12,196 nt of DNA from Methylomarinum sp. GTDB lineage: Bacteria > Pseudomonadota > Gammaproteobacteria > Methylococcales > Methylomonadaceae. Location of the stretch: the NCBI GenBank assembly GCA_013139755.1, contig WTAG01000377.1, positions 1-12,196 on the forward strand. Reading direction: 5' to 3'. The translations under genes and the position numbers were made by a program. Of this stretch, positions 1 to 7,605 are shown in pieces. The notes beneath the pieces were generated by a model. That model was not told where the DNA came from. It searched no databases and saw only the letters and a program-made list of their open reading frames with translations. How positions within the stretch are numbered: position 1 is the stretch's first letter; every line of letters begins with the position of its first letter.

Positions 1-2823
1 CATGCCTGTGGCGCGGAGTTGATTAAAGTAACTGACCATCACGACACCATTTAATACCGCAATACCAAGCAAGGCAATAAAGCCAACGGAGGCGGGGACT
101 GATAAGTATTCGCCTGATATCCATAAAGCAAACACGCCACCTATCATTGCTAAAGGAATGTTAGATAGGATTAAGCTGGCTTGTTTAACTGATCCAAAGG
201 TTGAAAATAGTAACAAGAAAATTAGCCCGAGTGAGATGGGAATCACTAAGCCTAATCTAGTGGCCGCTCTTTGCTGGTTTTCAAACTGACCGCCAAATTC
301 GACATGATAGCCTGTGGGTAGTTTGACTTTTTCTGCAACAAGCTTACGAGCTTCATCAACAAAACCAACCAGGTCACGTCCTTCTACATTACTTTGAATA
401 ACCACAAAGCGTTGACCTCTTTCTCTATCAATAGAAACAACGCCTTCCGCTCGTGTTATTTTGGCAACGGCGGTAATGGGGACGTGTCCACCATCTGGTA
501 GGGTCAGTTGTAAGTTTTCAAAGTTAGATGAGTTGCTGTCCCCACGTAAAATGAGGGGAGTACGTTTTATGCCTTCCTGGACAATACCGATATTTAAGCC
601 TTCAATTTGGGCGCGCAACATGGTTTGAATACTGTTACTGCTTAAGCCCAGGCGACCTGCTGCTTGACGGTCTATGGTTAATTGCAAAAATTGCATGCCT
701 TCATTTTCTTTGGCAAATACATCGGTTGCTCCGGCAATAGATTTTAAAGTCGCTTCAATTTCTTTGGCTTTGGCATTTAACTGGTCAAGATCTGTACCAA
801 ATAGTTTAACCGCAACATCGCCGCGGGTTCCTGTCAGCATTTCTGAAACACGCATTTCAATAGGCTGGGTAAAACCAAAAGCTATCCCTGGCGTTTGAGC
901 CATGACTTTTCTGATTTCTTCAATCAAAGCTTCTTTGCTTTGCATCCGCCATTGATCTTTGGGTTTTAAAATCAAGAAGGTATCAGTGTCATTTAAGCTC
1001 ATAGGGTCTAACCCGAGTTCATCAGTTCCTACGCGTGAGATGACATTAACAATTTCAGGAATATTTTTGAGCAGATTTTTTTGTACCTGAACATCAAGTT
1101 CAACAGTTTGTTCCAGGGTGATAGAGGGCAGTTTTTCTAGCTGAACAATGATGTCTCCTTCATCCAGTGTTGGCATAAAAGTGCTGCCGATTTGAGTAAA
1201 GACAACAGCGGTAATGACAAGCAAACTGCCCGCAGTGATAAATACTTTTTTAGTATTAGTAAGACTCCATAACAGAATCGGCTGGTAGATTTTTTGGAGC
1301 TGTCTGGGTAGCCAGGGTTCTTGATCTGAAATATCTTTGAGTAAATAAGAGGATAAAACCGGAATGACAGTTAAAGATAAAAGTAGTGCTCCACCGAGTG
1401 CGAAAACAATAGTCAGGGCAACGGGGGTGAATAATTTACCTTCTAGTCCTTGTAGTGTCAGTAACGGTAAAAACACGATAATAATGATTAAAGTACCGGA
1501 TACCACGGGTGCAGAGACTTCTTTAACGGCTCGGTAAATAATATGTAAGCGAGGTAGGCGACCTGCTTTTTCTTTATTGGCTAAGTGAGTGATGATATTT
1601 TCTACCACCACGATGGCACTATCAACCAGCATGCCTATGGCGATAACTAAACCACCTAAACTCATTAAGTTGGCGGACATGTCCATGCTTTTCATTAAAA
1701 TGAATGTCACCATGGCAGCCAGCGGTAGAGAGCAGGCAACGGTTAAGGCGGCTCTTAAATTGCCCAGGAAAAAGATTAGTAATATAACCACTAAGATGAT
1801 GGCTTCTACTAAGGCTTTTGACACGGTGTTTACCGCTTTGCTGACGAGGTTTCCTCTATTGTAAAAAACCTCAACTTTAACGCCTTCGGGAAAGCCCGGG
1901 CTTATTTCGGCTAGTTTTTTCTCTATATCGATGACTGTTTGTCTGGCATTAGCGCCTCGTAAGCTAAGAACCAAACCTGTGACCGCTTCACCTTTACCAT
2001 CTTTGGTCACTGCGCCATACCGGGTTAATGCCCCAATTCTAATTTCGGCAATATCGCCGACAGTAATGGGAGAATCATGGTCATGAGCAACCACAATGGA
2101 GCGGATATCTTCTAGTGATTTAATGCGACCTTCTGCACGTACAATCAGGGCTTCTTCACCTTCTGTTAATCTGCCTGCACCGTCGTTGCGGTTATTTAAT
2201 TGTAAGGCTTCTATCAGTTGATTAATGCCAATATTACGGGCTGACATGCGGGTATTATCGGGAGCGACTTCAAAGCTTCGCGCTAAGCCGCCGAGTGCAT
2301 TAACATCAGCAACACCAGGAACTGTACGCAGAGCGGGACGTATAACCCAGTCCAGTAAGCTACGACGTTCCATTAGGGTCAGGTCACCGCCTTCAATGGC
2401 AAACATGAACATTTCACCTAAGGGCGTGGTCATGGGGGCTATGCCGCCTTCAACGCCATCGGGTAAATCACCCCAAAGGGTATTGAGTCGTTCAGCAATT
2501 TGCTGGCGTGCCCAAAAAATATCGGTACCTTCTTCAAAATCGACAGTAATGTCTGTTAAGGCATATTTGGCTAATGACCGCAACATGGTTTGATGAGGAA
2601 TACCGAGTAACTCAACTTCTATCGGCGCGGTAATTCTGGACTCAACCTCTTCGGGCGTCATGCCATTGGCTTTAACAATGATTTTAACTTGTGTAGGAGA
2701 TACTTCAGGGAATGCATCAATAGGGATGTTTTTGGCAGCATAGAACCCCGCACCAGCTAGTAGGAATATTAGTAAGGTGATGAGGATTCGCTGCGATAGT
2801 GCAAAGCGGATTAAGTTAGACAT
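1..2823 (-). CDS. Heavy-metal efflux RND pump, CzcA/CusA family (partial, C-terminus outside window)
   Basis: Inner-membrane proton/metal antiporter of the HME-RND family, the engine of a CBA efflux complex. ATG at 2823; 941 codons are present and the frame is open at base 1, so about 80-120 C-terminal residues are missing against the usual 1020-1060. Seen: an N-terminal membrane helix just after the start, then PIDAFPEVSPTQV, typical of the family. The TM4 proton-relay segment reads AIGMLVDSAIVVVEN, with D401 and E408; the first acidic position of CzcA (DFG...) is A395, as in CusA-like pumps. The periplasmic stretch RVSEMLTGTRGDVAVKLFG resembles CzcA rather than the region around CusA Met573, and the position I align with CusA Met672 is not Met. 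The end in the window (NGVVMVSYFNQLR) is typical of CzcA. The gene starts 3 bases after the adaptor stop, so translation is probably coupled. Family is sure; the metal (divalent Zn/Co/Ni/Cd or monovalent Cu/Ag) is not settled. Confidence 0.95.
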   Translation of the reverse strand, partial: MSNLIRFALSQRILITLLIFLLAGAGFYAAKNIPIDAFPEVSPTQVKIIVKANGMTPEEVESRITAPIEVELLGIPHQTMLRSLAKYALTDITVDFEEGTDIFWARQQIAERLNTLWGDLPDGVEGGIAPMTTPLGEMFMFAIEGGDLTLMERRSLLDWVIRPALRTVPGVADVNALGGLARSFEVAPDNTRMSARNIGINQLIEALQLNNRNDGAGRLTEGEEALIVRAEGRIKSLEDIRSIVVAHDHDSPITVGDIAEIRIGALTRYGAVTKDGKGEAVTGLVLSLRGANARQTVIDIEKKLAEISPGFPEGVKVEVFYNRGNLVSKAVNTVSKALVEAIILVVILLIFFLGNLRAALTVACSLPLAAMVTFILMKSMDMSANLMSLGGLVIAIGMLVDSAIVVVENIITHLANKEKAGRLPRLHIIYRAVKEVSAPVVSGTLIIIIVFLPLLTLQGLEGKLFTPVALTIVFALGGALLLSLTVIPVLSSYLLKDISDQEPWLPRQLQKIYQPILLWSLTNTKKVFITAGSLLVITAVVFTQIGSTFMPTLDEGDIIVQLEKLPSITLEQTVELDVQVQKNLLKNIPEIVNVISRVGTDELGLDPMSLNDTDTFLILKPKDQWRMQSKEALIEEIRKVMAQTPGIAFGFTQPIEMRVSEMLTGTRGDVAVKLFGTDLDQLNAKAKEIEATLKSIAGATDVFAKENEGMQFLQLTIDRQAAGRLGLSSNSIQTMLRAQIEGLNIGIVQEGIKRTPLILRGDSNSSNFENLQLTLPDGGHVPITAVAKITRAEGVVSIDRERGQRFVVIQSNVEGRDLVGFVDEARKLVAEKVKLPTGYHVEFGGQFENQQRAATRLGLVIPISLGLIFLLLFSTFGSVKQASLILSNIPLAMIGGVFALWISGEYLSVPASVGFIALLGIAVLNGVVMVSYFNQLRATGM

Positions 2824-2826
2824 TAT

Positions 2827-3921
2827 TCATCGCCCCCCCAAACCGAGCCATGTGGCTTTTAGTGCAACTGCACCTCGGATAGCAATTTCAGTTTCAGCTT
2901 TTAAATCACGACTGCCGATAATCACTGAATTATCTTTTTGCTTGCCAATGACGAGAACAGGCGTGGCGGTAAATCCGGTCGAGTTACGAATAAATAAATA
3001 GGCCTTGCCTTCATTTTGGGCAATGGCTGCATTTGGTACTATAAAAGAAGGTTTGTCACTACTCTGGATGATTTGGGTATTAATGTTTTGCCCCGCTCTT
3101 ATAGTCGATGGAGAGCCATCAATGACAGCACGAGCGAGTATGGTTTGGTTATGTGTTTCAACACTTTGGCCGAGTAAGCTTATTTTTGCTGTAATTGTTG
3201 TGTTTTCTATTTGAACCTGGTCACCTATTTTAATACTGTTGATTCGTTCTTGAGGTATGTTGATTTCTAGCCAGAGTTTTTCAAGATTGGCAATTCGGTA
3301 TAACGGTGCCAGAATCTCAAGTCTTTCGCCTGCGGTAACCATGCGTTCTAATACCACCCCTTTGATGGGTGAGTAAACAGTGAGCTGGCTGTTCAATCGA
3401 CGGCTATTGGCTAGTTTTTTTATGTCATTAGCTGACATGCCTGCAATTTCCAGTAATTGTTTTGCTTCGTTGGCTTCTGCTGAAAATGTATTGTAACGAC
3501 TACGACTTTCTTGCCAGCGGCGATCAGAAATTACCCCTTCCTGTAGCAGTTTTTTGTCACGTTGATAACCCGCTAATGCCAGATATTTTTGATTATTGGC
3601 TTTAAGAAACTGACGTTGTAGTGATAATAATTCTGGGCTATTGATATGTGCCAGAATTTGATCTTTTTCTACGTTATCCCCTAGCGTCACTTCGAGTTTA
3701 CTGATTAATCCAGCTTGTGCAGCACTGACAATGTATTCCTGGTTAGGTGGGATAACCACTTTAGCAGGGGCATAAAGTAATGGGATTTGTTTTATAGGTT
3801 TTAGAGTATCTGTTTTTACGCCTAGATTATAAAATTGAACCCGGGCTATTTTAATTTCTTTATCATTTGCAATAGCGTAGTTGCTGCTTAATAAAAGGAG
3901 TGCGATTAGTATTCTTTTCAT
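2827..3921 (-). CDS. Periplasmic adaptor (membrane fusion protein) of the RND efflux system, CzcB/CusB-like
   Basis: Adaptor joining the RND pump to the outer-membrane channel. It has 364 residues, shorter than CzcB (about 520) and somewhat shorter than CusB (about 407). Residues 1-18 form a signal peptide ending in YAIA. Next come a barrel-sandwich (lipoyl-like) half with the pattern SAAQAGLISKLEVTLGDNVE around residues 67-86, a helical hairpin at about 110-170, the second lipoyl half (VYSPIKGVVLERMVTAGERL, about 182-201), a beta-barrel, and a membrane-proximal end (FIVPNAAIAQNEGKAYLF). I see no His in the mature chain apart from one near residue 256 and no N-terminal His/Met metal-binding extension. 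ATG at 3921 overlaps the stop of the channel gene as ATGA. A GGAG ribosome site at 3929-3932 lies 7 bases before the start. The last codons run through a seven-G tract (read on the minus strand) just before the pump gene. Confidence 0.93.
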   Translation of the reverse strand: MKRILIALLLLSSNYAIANDKEIKIARVQFYNLGVKTDTLKPIKQIPLLYAPAKVVIPPNQEYIVSAAQAGLISKLEVTLGDNVEKDQILAHINSPELLSLQRQFLKANNQKYLALAGYQRDKKLLQEGVISDRRWQESRSRYNTFSAEANEAKQLLEIAGMSANDIKKLANSRRLNSQLTVYSPIKGVVLERMVTAGERLEILAPLYRIANLEKLWLEINIPQERINSIKIGDQVQIENTTITAKISLLGQSVETHNQTILARAVIDGSPSTIRAGQNINTQIIQSSDKPSFIVPNAAIAQNEGKAYLFIRNSTGFTATPVLVIGKQKDNSVIIGSRDLKAETEIAIRGAVALKATWLGLGGR

Positions 3922-5174
3922 GGTTGTACTCCGACAGCTTGGTTATAAAGAGCAATGTATTTTTGTAGTAGAATTTCACGTTCTTTCGCGTGACGAATGG
4001 CATTATTTGATCGTGCTTGAATTTTTAATAAGTCCATTAGGTTGATTTCACCGGCAGAAAAACTCAGGCGGGTCATTTTTAAATGGGCTTGAGCAATTTG
4101 CTTTAATTCATTGGCTATTTTTAATTCAGTCAGCGTGACTTCTAATACATGTTTTGCTTCGTGGAATTGTTTTTCTAGGTTACGGAGTAAATGAGCTCTT
4201 TGAGTAAGTGCTTGTGTTAATGCTAGGTTAGCGGTTGCAACGCGAGGTGCAAGTTGAGCTTCACCACCAAAAGGAATCGATATTTGTACGCTCATGCTTT
4301 CTATATCATTACTATTTTCATCACCTTTTTCACTTCTACCACCTACGATAAAGCGGGATTGGCCTGAACCGGCAGATTTAACCCAATTAAGTTCGGCTTG
4401 TTTACGCTGTATAAGCGCATTGATGGCTAGTAGTTTGGGATGATTTTCCGGGATATCAATGAGTGTGCTTTGTATTTCTTTAAAATCAGCGGGGATCTCG
4501 GTTGATTGGGTTAAGCTAATATAATTTTTACGGGCATGCATCATTTCAGCTTCAGCTTGTGCCAGTAGTGAAAGCTTTTGTAAGTGGTCACTTTTTGCCA
4601 GTAAGAAGTCTGAGCGGGGTAAGTCGCCTAAATCAACTCTACGTTTGATTTTTGCCAGCAGTTTTGCTGAAATTTCCTGAATGGACTTGGTGTGTTCATG
4701 GCGTAGTTGTTCCAGCTCAATATTCCATAAAGCATTTCTTACCAGACCAGCAACGTCTAATCGTATGACTGACGACAGTTTTTTTGTTGCATTATGGGCT
4801 TGTTCGGCAACGGCAAGCCCCGCCTCACGTTGTCCCCAATTCCATAAGGGAAGTTGTAGCTGGACTTCCATTTCCCTTGAGCCGATGTCATCGCCAGGTA
4901 AATCATCCAGATAGCTTATTGATATTTTGGGTGCACCAGCCAACCAGCTATCACCTCGTTGTTGTAGTGCATTGGCTTCTTGTTCACGTGCTGATGTTAG
5001 TAAATGATCAGGAAATTTCTCTAATGTTAAAGCAATAACTTGAGGCAGTGTTAACGATGGGTTGATTTGAATGCGGTCATGATGATCCACGACAGCATCT
5101 TCATGTGCAAAACATAGGGCAGGTAATAATAAAGGTAAGGCCATGAGCCACTTTATTTGTCTAAAGATAGACAT
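3918..5174 (-). CDS. Outer-membrane efflux channel, TolC-like, CzcC/CusC type
   Basis: TolC-family outer-membrane factor of the CBA metal-efflux complex, 418 residues, very close to CzcC (about 417). I chose ATG 5174, not the TTG at 5186, because GGAG (minus-strand reading of 5181-5184) sits 6 bases before this ATG. Residues 1-23 form a signal peptide ending in ALCFA. There is no acceptable lipobox, since Leu precedes the Cys, so it is not expected to be a lipoprotein, unlike CusC. The mature protein starts with an acidic/His cluster, HEDAVVDHHD, a possible metal-contact tail. Two OEP repeats follow: helical segments starting SLTLPQVIALTLEKFPD, a beta strand pair around QLQLPLWNWGQREAGLA (first repeat), and VQISIPFGGEAQLAPR (second repeat), then a helical end with SAGEINLMDLLKIQ, typical of the family. 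It is the first large gene of the operon. Confidence 0.92.
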   Translation of the reverse strand: MSIFRQIKWLMALPLLLPALCFAHEDAVVDHHDRIQINPSLTLPQVIALTLEKFPDHLLTSAREQEANALQQRGDSWLAGAPKISISYLDDLPGDDIGSREMEVQLQLPLWNWGQREAGLAVAEQAHNATKKLSSVIRLDVAGLVRNALWNIELEQLRHEHTKSIQEISAKLLAKIKRRVDLGDLPRSDFLLAKSDHLQKLSLLAQAEAEMMHARKNYISLTQSTEIPADFKEIQSTLIDIPENHPKLLAINALIQRKQAELNWVKSAGSGQSRFIVGGRSEKGDENSNDIESMSVQISIPFGGEAQLAPRVATANLALTQALTQRAHLLRNLEKQFHEAKHVLEVTLTELKIANELKQIAQAHLKMTRLSFSAGEINLMDLLKIQARSNNAIRHAKEREILLQKYIALYNQAVGVQP

Positions 5175-5180
5175 GAAAAA

Positions 5181-5184
5181 CTCC
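5181..5184 (-). promoter_or_regulatory. Ribosome binding site that fixes the channel-gene start
   Basis: The minus strand reads GGAG here, then TTTTTC, then ATG at 5174. A longer in-frame start (TTG at 5186) would place this Shine-Dalgarno inside the coding region and has no comparable site of its own, so the ATG is preferred. Confidence 0.7.
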
Positions 5185-5236
5185 AAATAAGGTTGTTTCT
5201 AATTGTAAATCAGGTTGTGCACGTTATATGCGTGTC

Positions 5237-5264
5237 GGTATATTGCTGTACGAGCTTGTAACAA
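5237..5264 (-). promoter_or_regulatory. Possible sigma-70 promoter for the channel/adaptor/pump genes
   Basis: On the minus strand TTGTTA (-35, 5264-5259) is followed after 16 bases by TATACC (-10, 5242-5237). It would give a leader of about 55 bases before the channel gene. Just downstream, CACG-N7-CGTG at 5220-5234 would overlap the transcription start and could be an operator. The matches are partial, and the efflux genes may instead be read from the promoter upstream of the small gene. Confidence 0.3.
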
Positions 5265-5305
5265 AAGCGTTTTCTAATGATTTGATAGGCTTTAGAAGCA
5301 GTATT

Positions 5306-5704
5306 TTATGTGTTTTTGGGCGGAGCGCGAGAGGGTAGTAGGCGTATGCTGACTGCTGGAAATAGAATTTGTTTTGAGGGTGGGGCATTAATCTGTATCA
5401 GATTAATAACCAGTTTAAAAGTAAAACTTTCTGGCAGAAAGTAAACTGGGGCTGCATGATCTGTTGCTGCCTTGTTTTGTTTAATCCCCGTCCCAATATT
5501 AATGGTTAGGCAATCATCCGTACATGAGGGTTGTGTGGAACTAAAATAAGCGTTGTCACTCTTCTTACTGTGGAAATGTTCAAGTTCAGGAAGGTGGATG
5601 CCTTGGTTAGTCTGGCCTTCATTCGCATGGGCGTGTACTAGTGGTGCTATAAATTGTAATAGTACTAGCAGAACAGCTAAAATTTTAGAGGGTGTTGAAA
5701 ACAT
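5306..5704 (-). CDS. Small exported His-containing protein leading the metal-efflux operon (CzcI-position, unassigned)
   Basis: Protein of 132 residues with an N-terminal hydrophobic signal segment (about residues 8-25, ILAVLLVLLQFIAPLVHAHA). The mature part carries spaced His residues: HAHANEG at the processing region, then HLPELEHFHS. A pair of Cys lies in PSCTDDCLT, and the C-terminus has a proline/arginine end, LLPSRAPPKNT. These traits, and its place directly before a CBA metal pump, resemble small periplasmic proteins such as CzcI, which precedes czcC in the czcICBA operon. I see the position and composition; a role in metal sensing or buffering is inference. The start ATG at 5704 has only a weak AGAG-like ribosome site. 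It lies 131 bases upstream of the channel gene with no clear terminator between, so co-transcription is plausible. I cannot assign a named family with certainty. Confidence 0.75.
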   Translation of the reverse strand: MFSTPSKILAVLLVLLQFIAPLVHAHANEGQTNQGIHLPELEHFHSKKSDNAYFSSTQPSCTDDCLTINIGTGIKQNKAATDHAAPVYFLPESFTFKLVINLIQINAPPSKQILFPAVSIRLLPSRAPPKNT

Positions 5705-5842
5705 TTATGCTCTAATATGTGAGGTGCGAACAAGGCGTGTGATTGTAGCGATAAATATAATAAAAAACTACTTATTTTAGTTGTTTGGCAATAAGAATAT
5801 AAATAAGTGCTAATAAACTTAACAAGATTCACAGAAGAGATT
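5705..5842. promoter_or_regulatory. AT-rich divergent intergenic region between the efflux operon and the Tim44-like gene
   Basis: The 138 bases between two divergent starts must hold a promoter for each direction. For the minus strand the best -10 is TACAAT (minus reading of 5742-5747), giving a leader of about 30 bases, with only a weak -35. For the plus strand TTGGCA at 5785-5790 could be a -35 with AT-rich -10 options around 5808-5816, and AGAAGAGA at 5833-5840 lies just before the ATG at 5843 as a ribosome site. No clear MerR-type or two-component operator palindrome is visible. Confidence 0.5.
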
Positions 5843-6823
5843 ATGAAAAAAACAACAGGATTTTTTGCAACAGTATTCATTGGCCTTACCTTGGTTTTAG
5901 GTGGAATTCCTGATGCTGAGGCTAAGCGGTTTGGTGGTTCACGCTCATTTGGGGGAAAGTCTTCTTTTGGTTCACCCTATCGTAAATCAACAACTTCAAA
6001 AGCAACACGTTCAGCCAGCCAGCAAAAGGCTTCTGCTCAAAATCAGACGGCTAGACAAGGCATGAGTCGAAGAGGTGGTTTGATGGGAATGTTAGGTGGT
6101 TTAGCTTTAGGTGGTTTATTAGGCTCGATGTTCTTTGGTGGCGCATTTGTGAACTTTAATTTTATGGATATTTTAATCTTTGGCGGGATTGCCTTTATAT
6201 TGTTTAAACTATTTGCGGCTAAAGCGGGTGCTAGACGACAGCCAGCTTATAATAGGGATAGCTATAGCGCATCACAGAATGATAGGGCATCATATACGCA
6301 AAAAACCGAGTCCCCTTTTTCTAGTTCAACACAAAACCGTTCATCTGCAGCTGGGTTTGATACGGATGCTTTATTTAATAAGAATAAAAACCCTGGTGCA
6401 AAAGTAGAAGATTACCAGAATGATGCAGATTTTGAAGAAATGGTTATTCCTGCAGATTTTGATGAGGCAGACTTTCTTGCGGGTGCAACGGGAGCATTTA
6501 AAGATTTACAGCGCGCTTGGGATAATCATGATCTAGCAGAAATCAGAGGCTTAACAACAGATAAAGTGTTTGCTGAAATTCAAGATCAATTAAATGGCTC
6601 AACAGAAAGTAACCAAACAGATGTAGTGACAATAAATGCAGAGTTGTTGAATATTAAAGAAATAGGCTCTGAATTAGAGGCTGTCGTTTTATTTGAGGGG
6701 CTTATTAAAGAAGATCCGCAGGCTGATGCTGAGCCATTTAAAGAAGTCTGGCATTTTATGAAATCCAGAAGTAGTGTGCAGCCTAAGTGGTACCTTGATG
6801 GTATTCAGCAACTGGATGATTAA
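5843..6823 (+). CDS. Tim44-domain membrane-anchored protein
   Basis: Protein of 326 residues. The open frame reaches back to an ATG at 5807, but the ATG at 5843 has a purine-rich ribosome site (AGAAGAGA) and begins a proper signal peptide, MKKTTGFFATV... ending DAEA at about residue 27. Next come the KRFGGSRSFGG segment seen in bacterial Tim44-like proteins, a Ser/Thr/Gln/Lys-rich linker (about 38-75), a glycine-rich hydrophobic stretch (about 78-98, GGLMGMLGGLALGGLLGSMF) and a second membrane helix (about 107-124). A low-complexity linker with many Ser/Gln follows, and then a C-terminal Tim44-like (NTF2-fold) domain from about 200 to 326, with ADFLAGATGAFKDLQRAWDN and the end PKWYLDGIQQLDD. 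In mitochondria Tim44 belongs to the import motor; the role of the bacterial homologues is poorly defined. The methyltransferase gene follows after 8 bases. Confidence 0.88.
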   Translation: MKKTTGFFATVFIGLTLVLGGIPDAEAKRFGGSRSFGGKSSFGSPYRKSTTSKATRSASQQKASAQNQTARQGMSRRGGLMGMLGGLALGGLLGSMFFGGAFVNFNFMDILIFGGIAFILFKLFAAKAGARRQPAYNRDSYSASQNDRASYTQKTESPFSSSTQNRSSAAGFDTDALFNKNKNPGAKVEDYQNDADFEEMVIPADFDEADFLAGATGAFKDLQRAWDNHDLAEIRGLTTDKVFAEIQDQLNGSTESNQTDVVTINAELLNIKEIGSELEAVVLFEGLIKEDPQADAEPFKEVWHFMKSRSSVQPKWYLDGIQQLDD

Positions 6824-6831
6824 GTAGTCTT

Positions 6832-7449
6832 ATGCAAAGTGATAGCGAAAAAACAAAACATAGATATAATCGAATTGCGCCTTATTTTGACGGCCTTGAA
6901 GGTTTTCTGGAAGGCTTGTTTTTTCGTCAATGGCGTAAAACCTTATGGCAGAAAGTGCAAGGTGAGCATGTTTTGGAAGTAGGGGTAGGGACGGGGAAAA
7001 ACTTTCCTTACTATCCTGCGAATAGCCAAATCACAGCATTAGATTTTAGTGAAAAGATGTTGGAGCAGGCTGAAAAAAAGAAACAGCGTCAGCAGGTTGC
7101 GGTGACTTTAGAGCTTATGGACGTTCAATCGCTATGCTATGCCGATAACAGCTTTGATACCGTGATTGCAAGCTTTGTTTTTTGTTCCGTTCCTCAACCA
7201 ACGCGAGGCTTACAAGAGCTTTATAGAGTATGTAAGCCCGGTGGTCAGGTATTGTTATTGGAGCATGTGCTCAGTTCCAACCCTATAATGGCAAGGGTGA
7301 TGCAAATAATGAATCCACTAATTAATGCTATTTTTGGCGCTAATATTAACCGTAAAACTGTAAAAAGTGTGCAAGCTTGTGGTTTTGAAAAAGTGATTTT
7401 AGACCCTTCTGGTAGTGATATGGTTAAGCTAATCCAGGCAATCAAATAG
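6832..7449 (+). CDS. Class I SAM-dependent methyltransferase, PmtA/UbiE/METTL7-like
   Basis: Cytosolic or membrane-associated methyltransferase of 205 residues. Seen: an N-terminal KTKHRYNRIAPYFDGLEG; the SAM-binding motif I LEVGVGTGKN (48-57); acidic D71 in ALDFSEKML for the ribose; MDVQSL with D97; the post-motif strand FDTVIASFVFCSVPQP (108-123); CKPGG (134-138) then LLLEHV; and a C-terminal NPLINAIFGANINRKT with a final AGF-like CGFEKVI. The combination of VGVGTGKN, a CSVP segment, EHV and NRKT is that of phosphatidylethanolamine N-methyltransferases of the PmtA/UbiE type and of METTL7-like enzymes, so a lipid or other hydrophobic acceptor is the likely substrate. The exact acceptor cannot be read from the sequence. 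The gene lies 8 bases after the Tim44-like gene with no strong ribosome site, suggesting coupled translation, and is followed by a terminator. Confidence 0.88.
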   Translation: MQSDSEKTKHRYNRIAPYFDGLEGFLEGLFFRQWRKTLWQKVQGEHVLEVGVGTGKNFPYYPANSQITALDFSEKMLEQAEKKKQRQQVAVTLELMDVQSLCYADNSFDTVIASFVFCSVPQPTRGLQELYRVCKPGGQVLLLEHVLSSNPIMARVMQIMNPLINAIFGANINRKTVKSVQACGFEKVILDPSGSDMVKLIQAIK

Positions 7450-7500
7450 TAATCCTTCACTTTGGTTTGATCTGCTGGTAAAGACAAACAAAAAATGCCG

Positions 7501-7526
7501 AGCCACTCGTTCTTTGTGGCTTTTTT
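7501..7526 (+). terminator. Rho-independent terminator after the methyltransferase
   Basis: AGCCAC (7501-7506) pairs with GTGGCT (7516-7521) around a 9-base loop, and six T in a row begin at the end of the stem. The position, about 50 bases after the methyltransferase stop and before ribA, fits the end of the Tim44/methyltransferase transcript. The 6-bp stem is short but GC-rich enough. Confidence 0.75.
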
Positions 7527-7554
7527 ATCTATAACTGTAAAATGAGCATATTAT

Positions 7555-7581
7555 TTGCACTTAACAGTAGTAAAATACAAT
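7555..7581 (+). promoter_or_regulatory. Possible promoter of ribA
   Basis: TTGCAC (7555-7560) and TACAAT (7576-7581) are separated by 15 bases, slightly short for sigma-70. It follows a terminator and precedes ribA by 24 bases, so a short leader is implied and there is no room for an FMN riboswitch. Confidence 0.35.
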
Positions 7582-7605
7582 TAATTTAATAGTTTAGTTA
7601 CGCAT

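Noticed and set aside
2225..2593. 122-codon plus-strand frame inside the RND pump gene
   Set aside because: It is the antisense shadow of well-conserved pump sequence; its translation shows no domain and it has no ribosome site. The same holds for 674-898, 1589-1864, 2777-3001 and 3005-3214.
4681..5038. Two plus-strand frames within the channel gene
   Set aside because: Antisense to the conserved channel protein; no ribosome site and no recognisable protein.
5175..5186. TTG start at 5186 for the outer-membrane channel
   Set aside because: The ATG at 5174 has GGAG 6 bases upstream and begins a clean signal peptide.
5807..5842. ATG at 5807 as start of the Tim44-like gene
   Set aside because: It would add 12 residues before a clear signal peptide and has no ribosome site; the ATG at 5843 has AGAAGAGA before it.
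7245..7487. 80-codon minus-strand frame over the methyltransferase end
   Set aside because: Shadow of the methyltransferase gene, and it runs through the leader of the terminator; hydrophobic by chance.
7450..7605. FMN riboswitch upstream of ribA
   Set aside because: The leader after the probable promoter is only about 20-25 bases, and the space before it is filled by a terminator; no RFN-like conserved blocks are seen.
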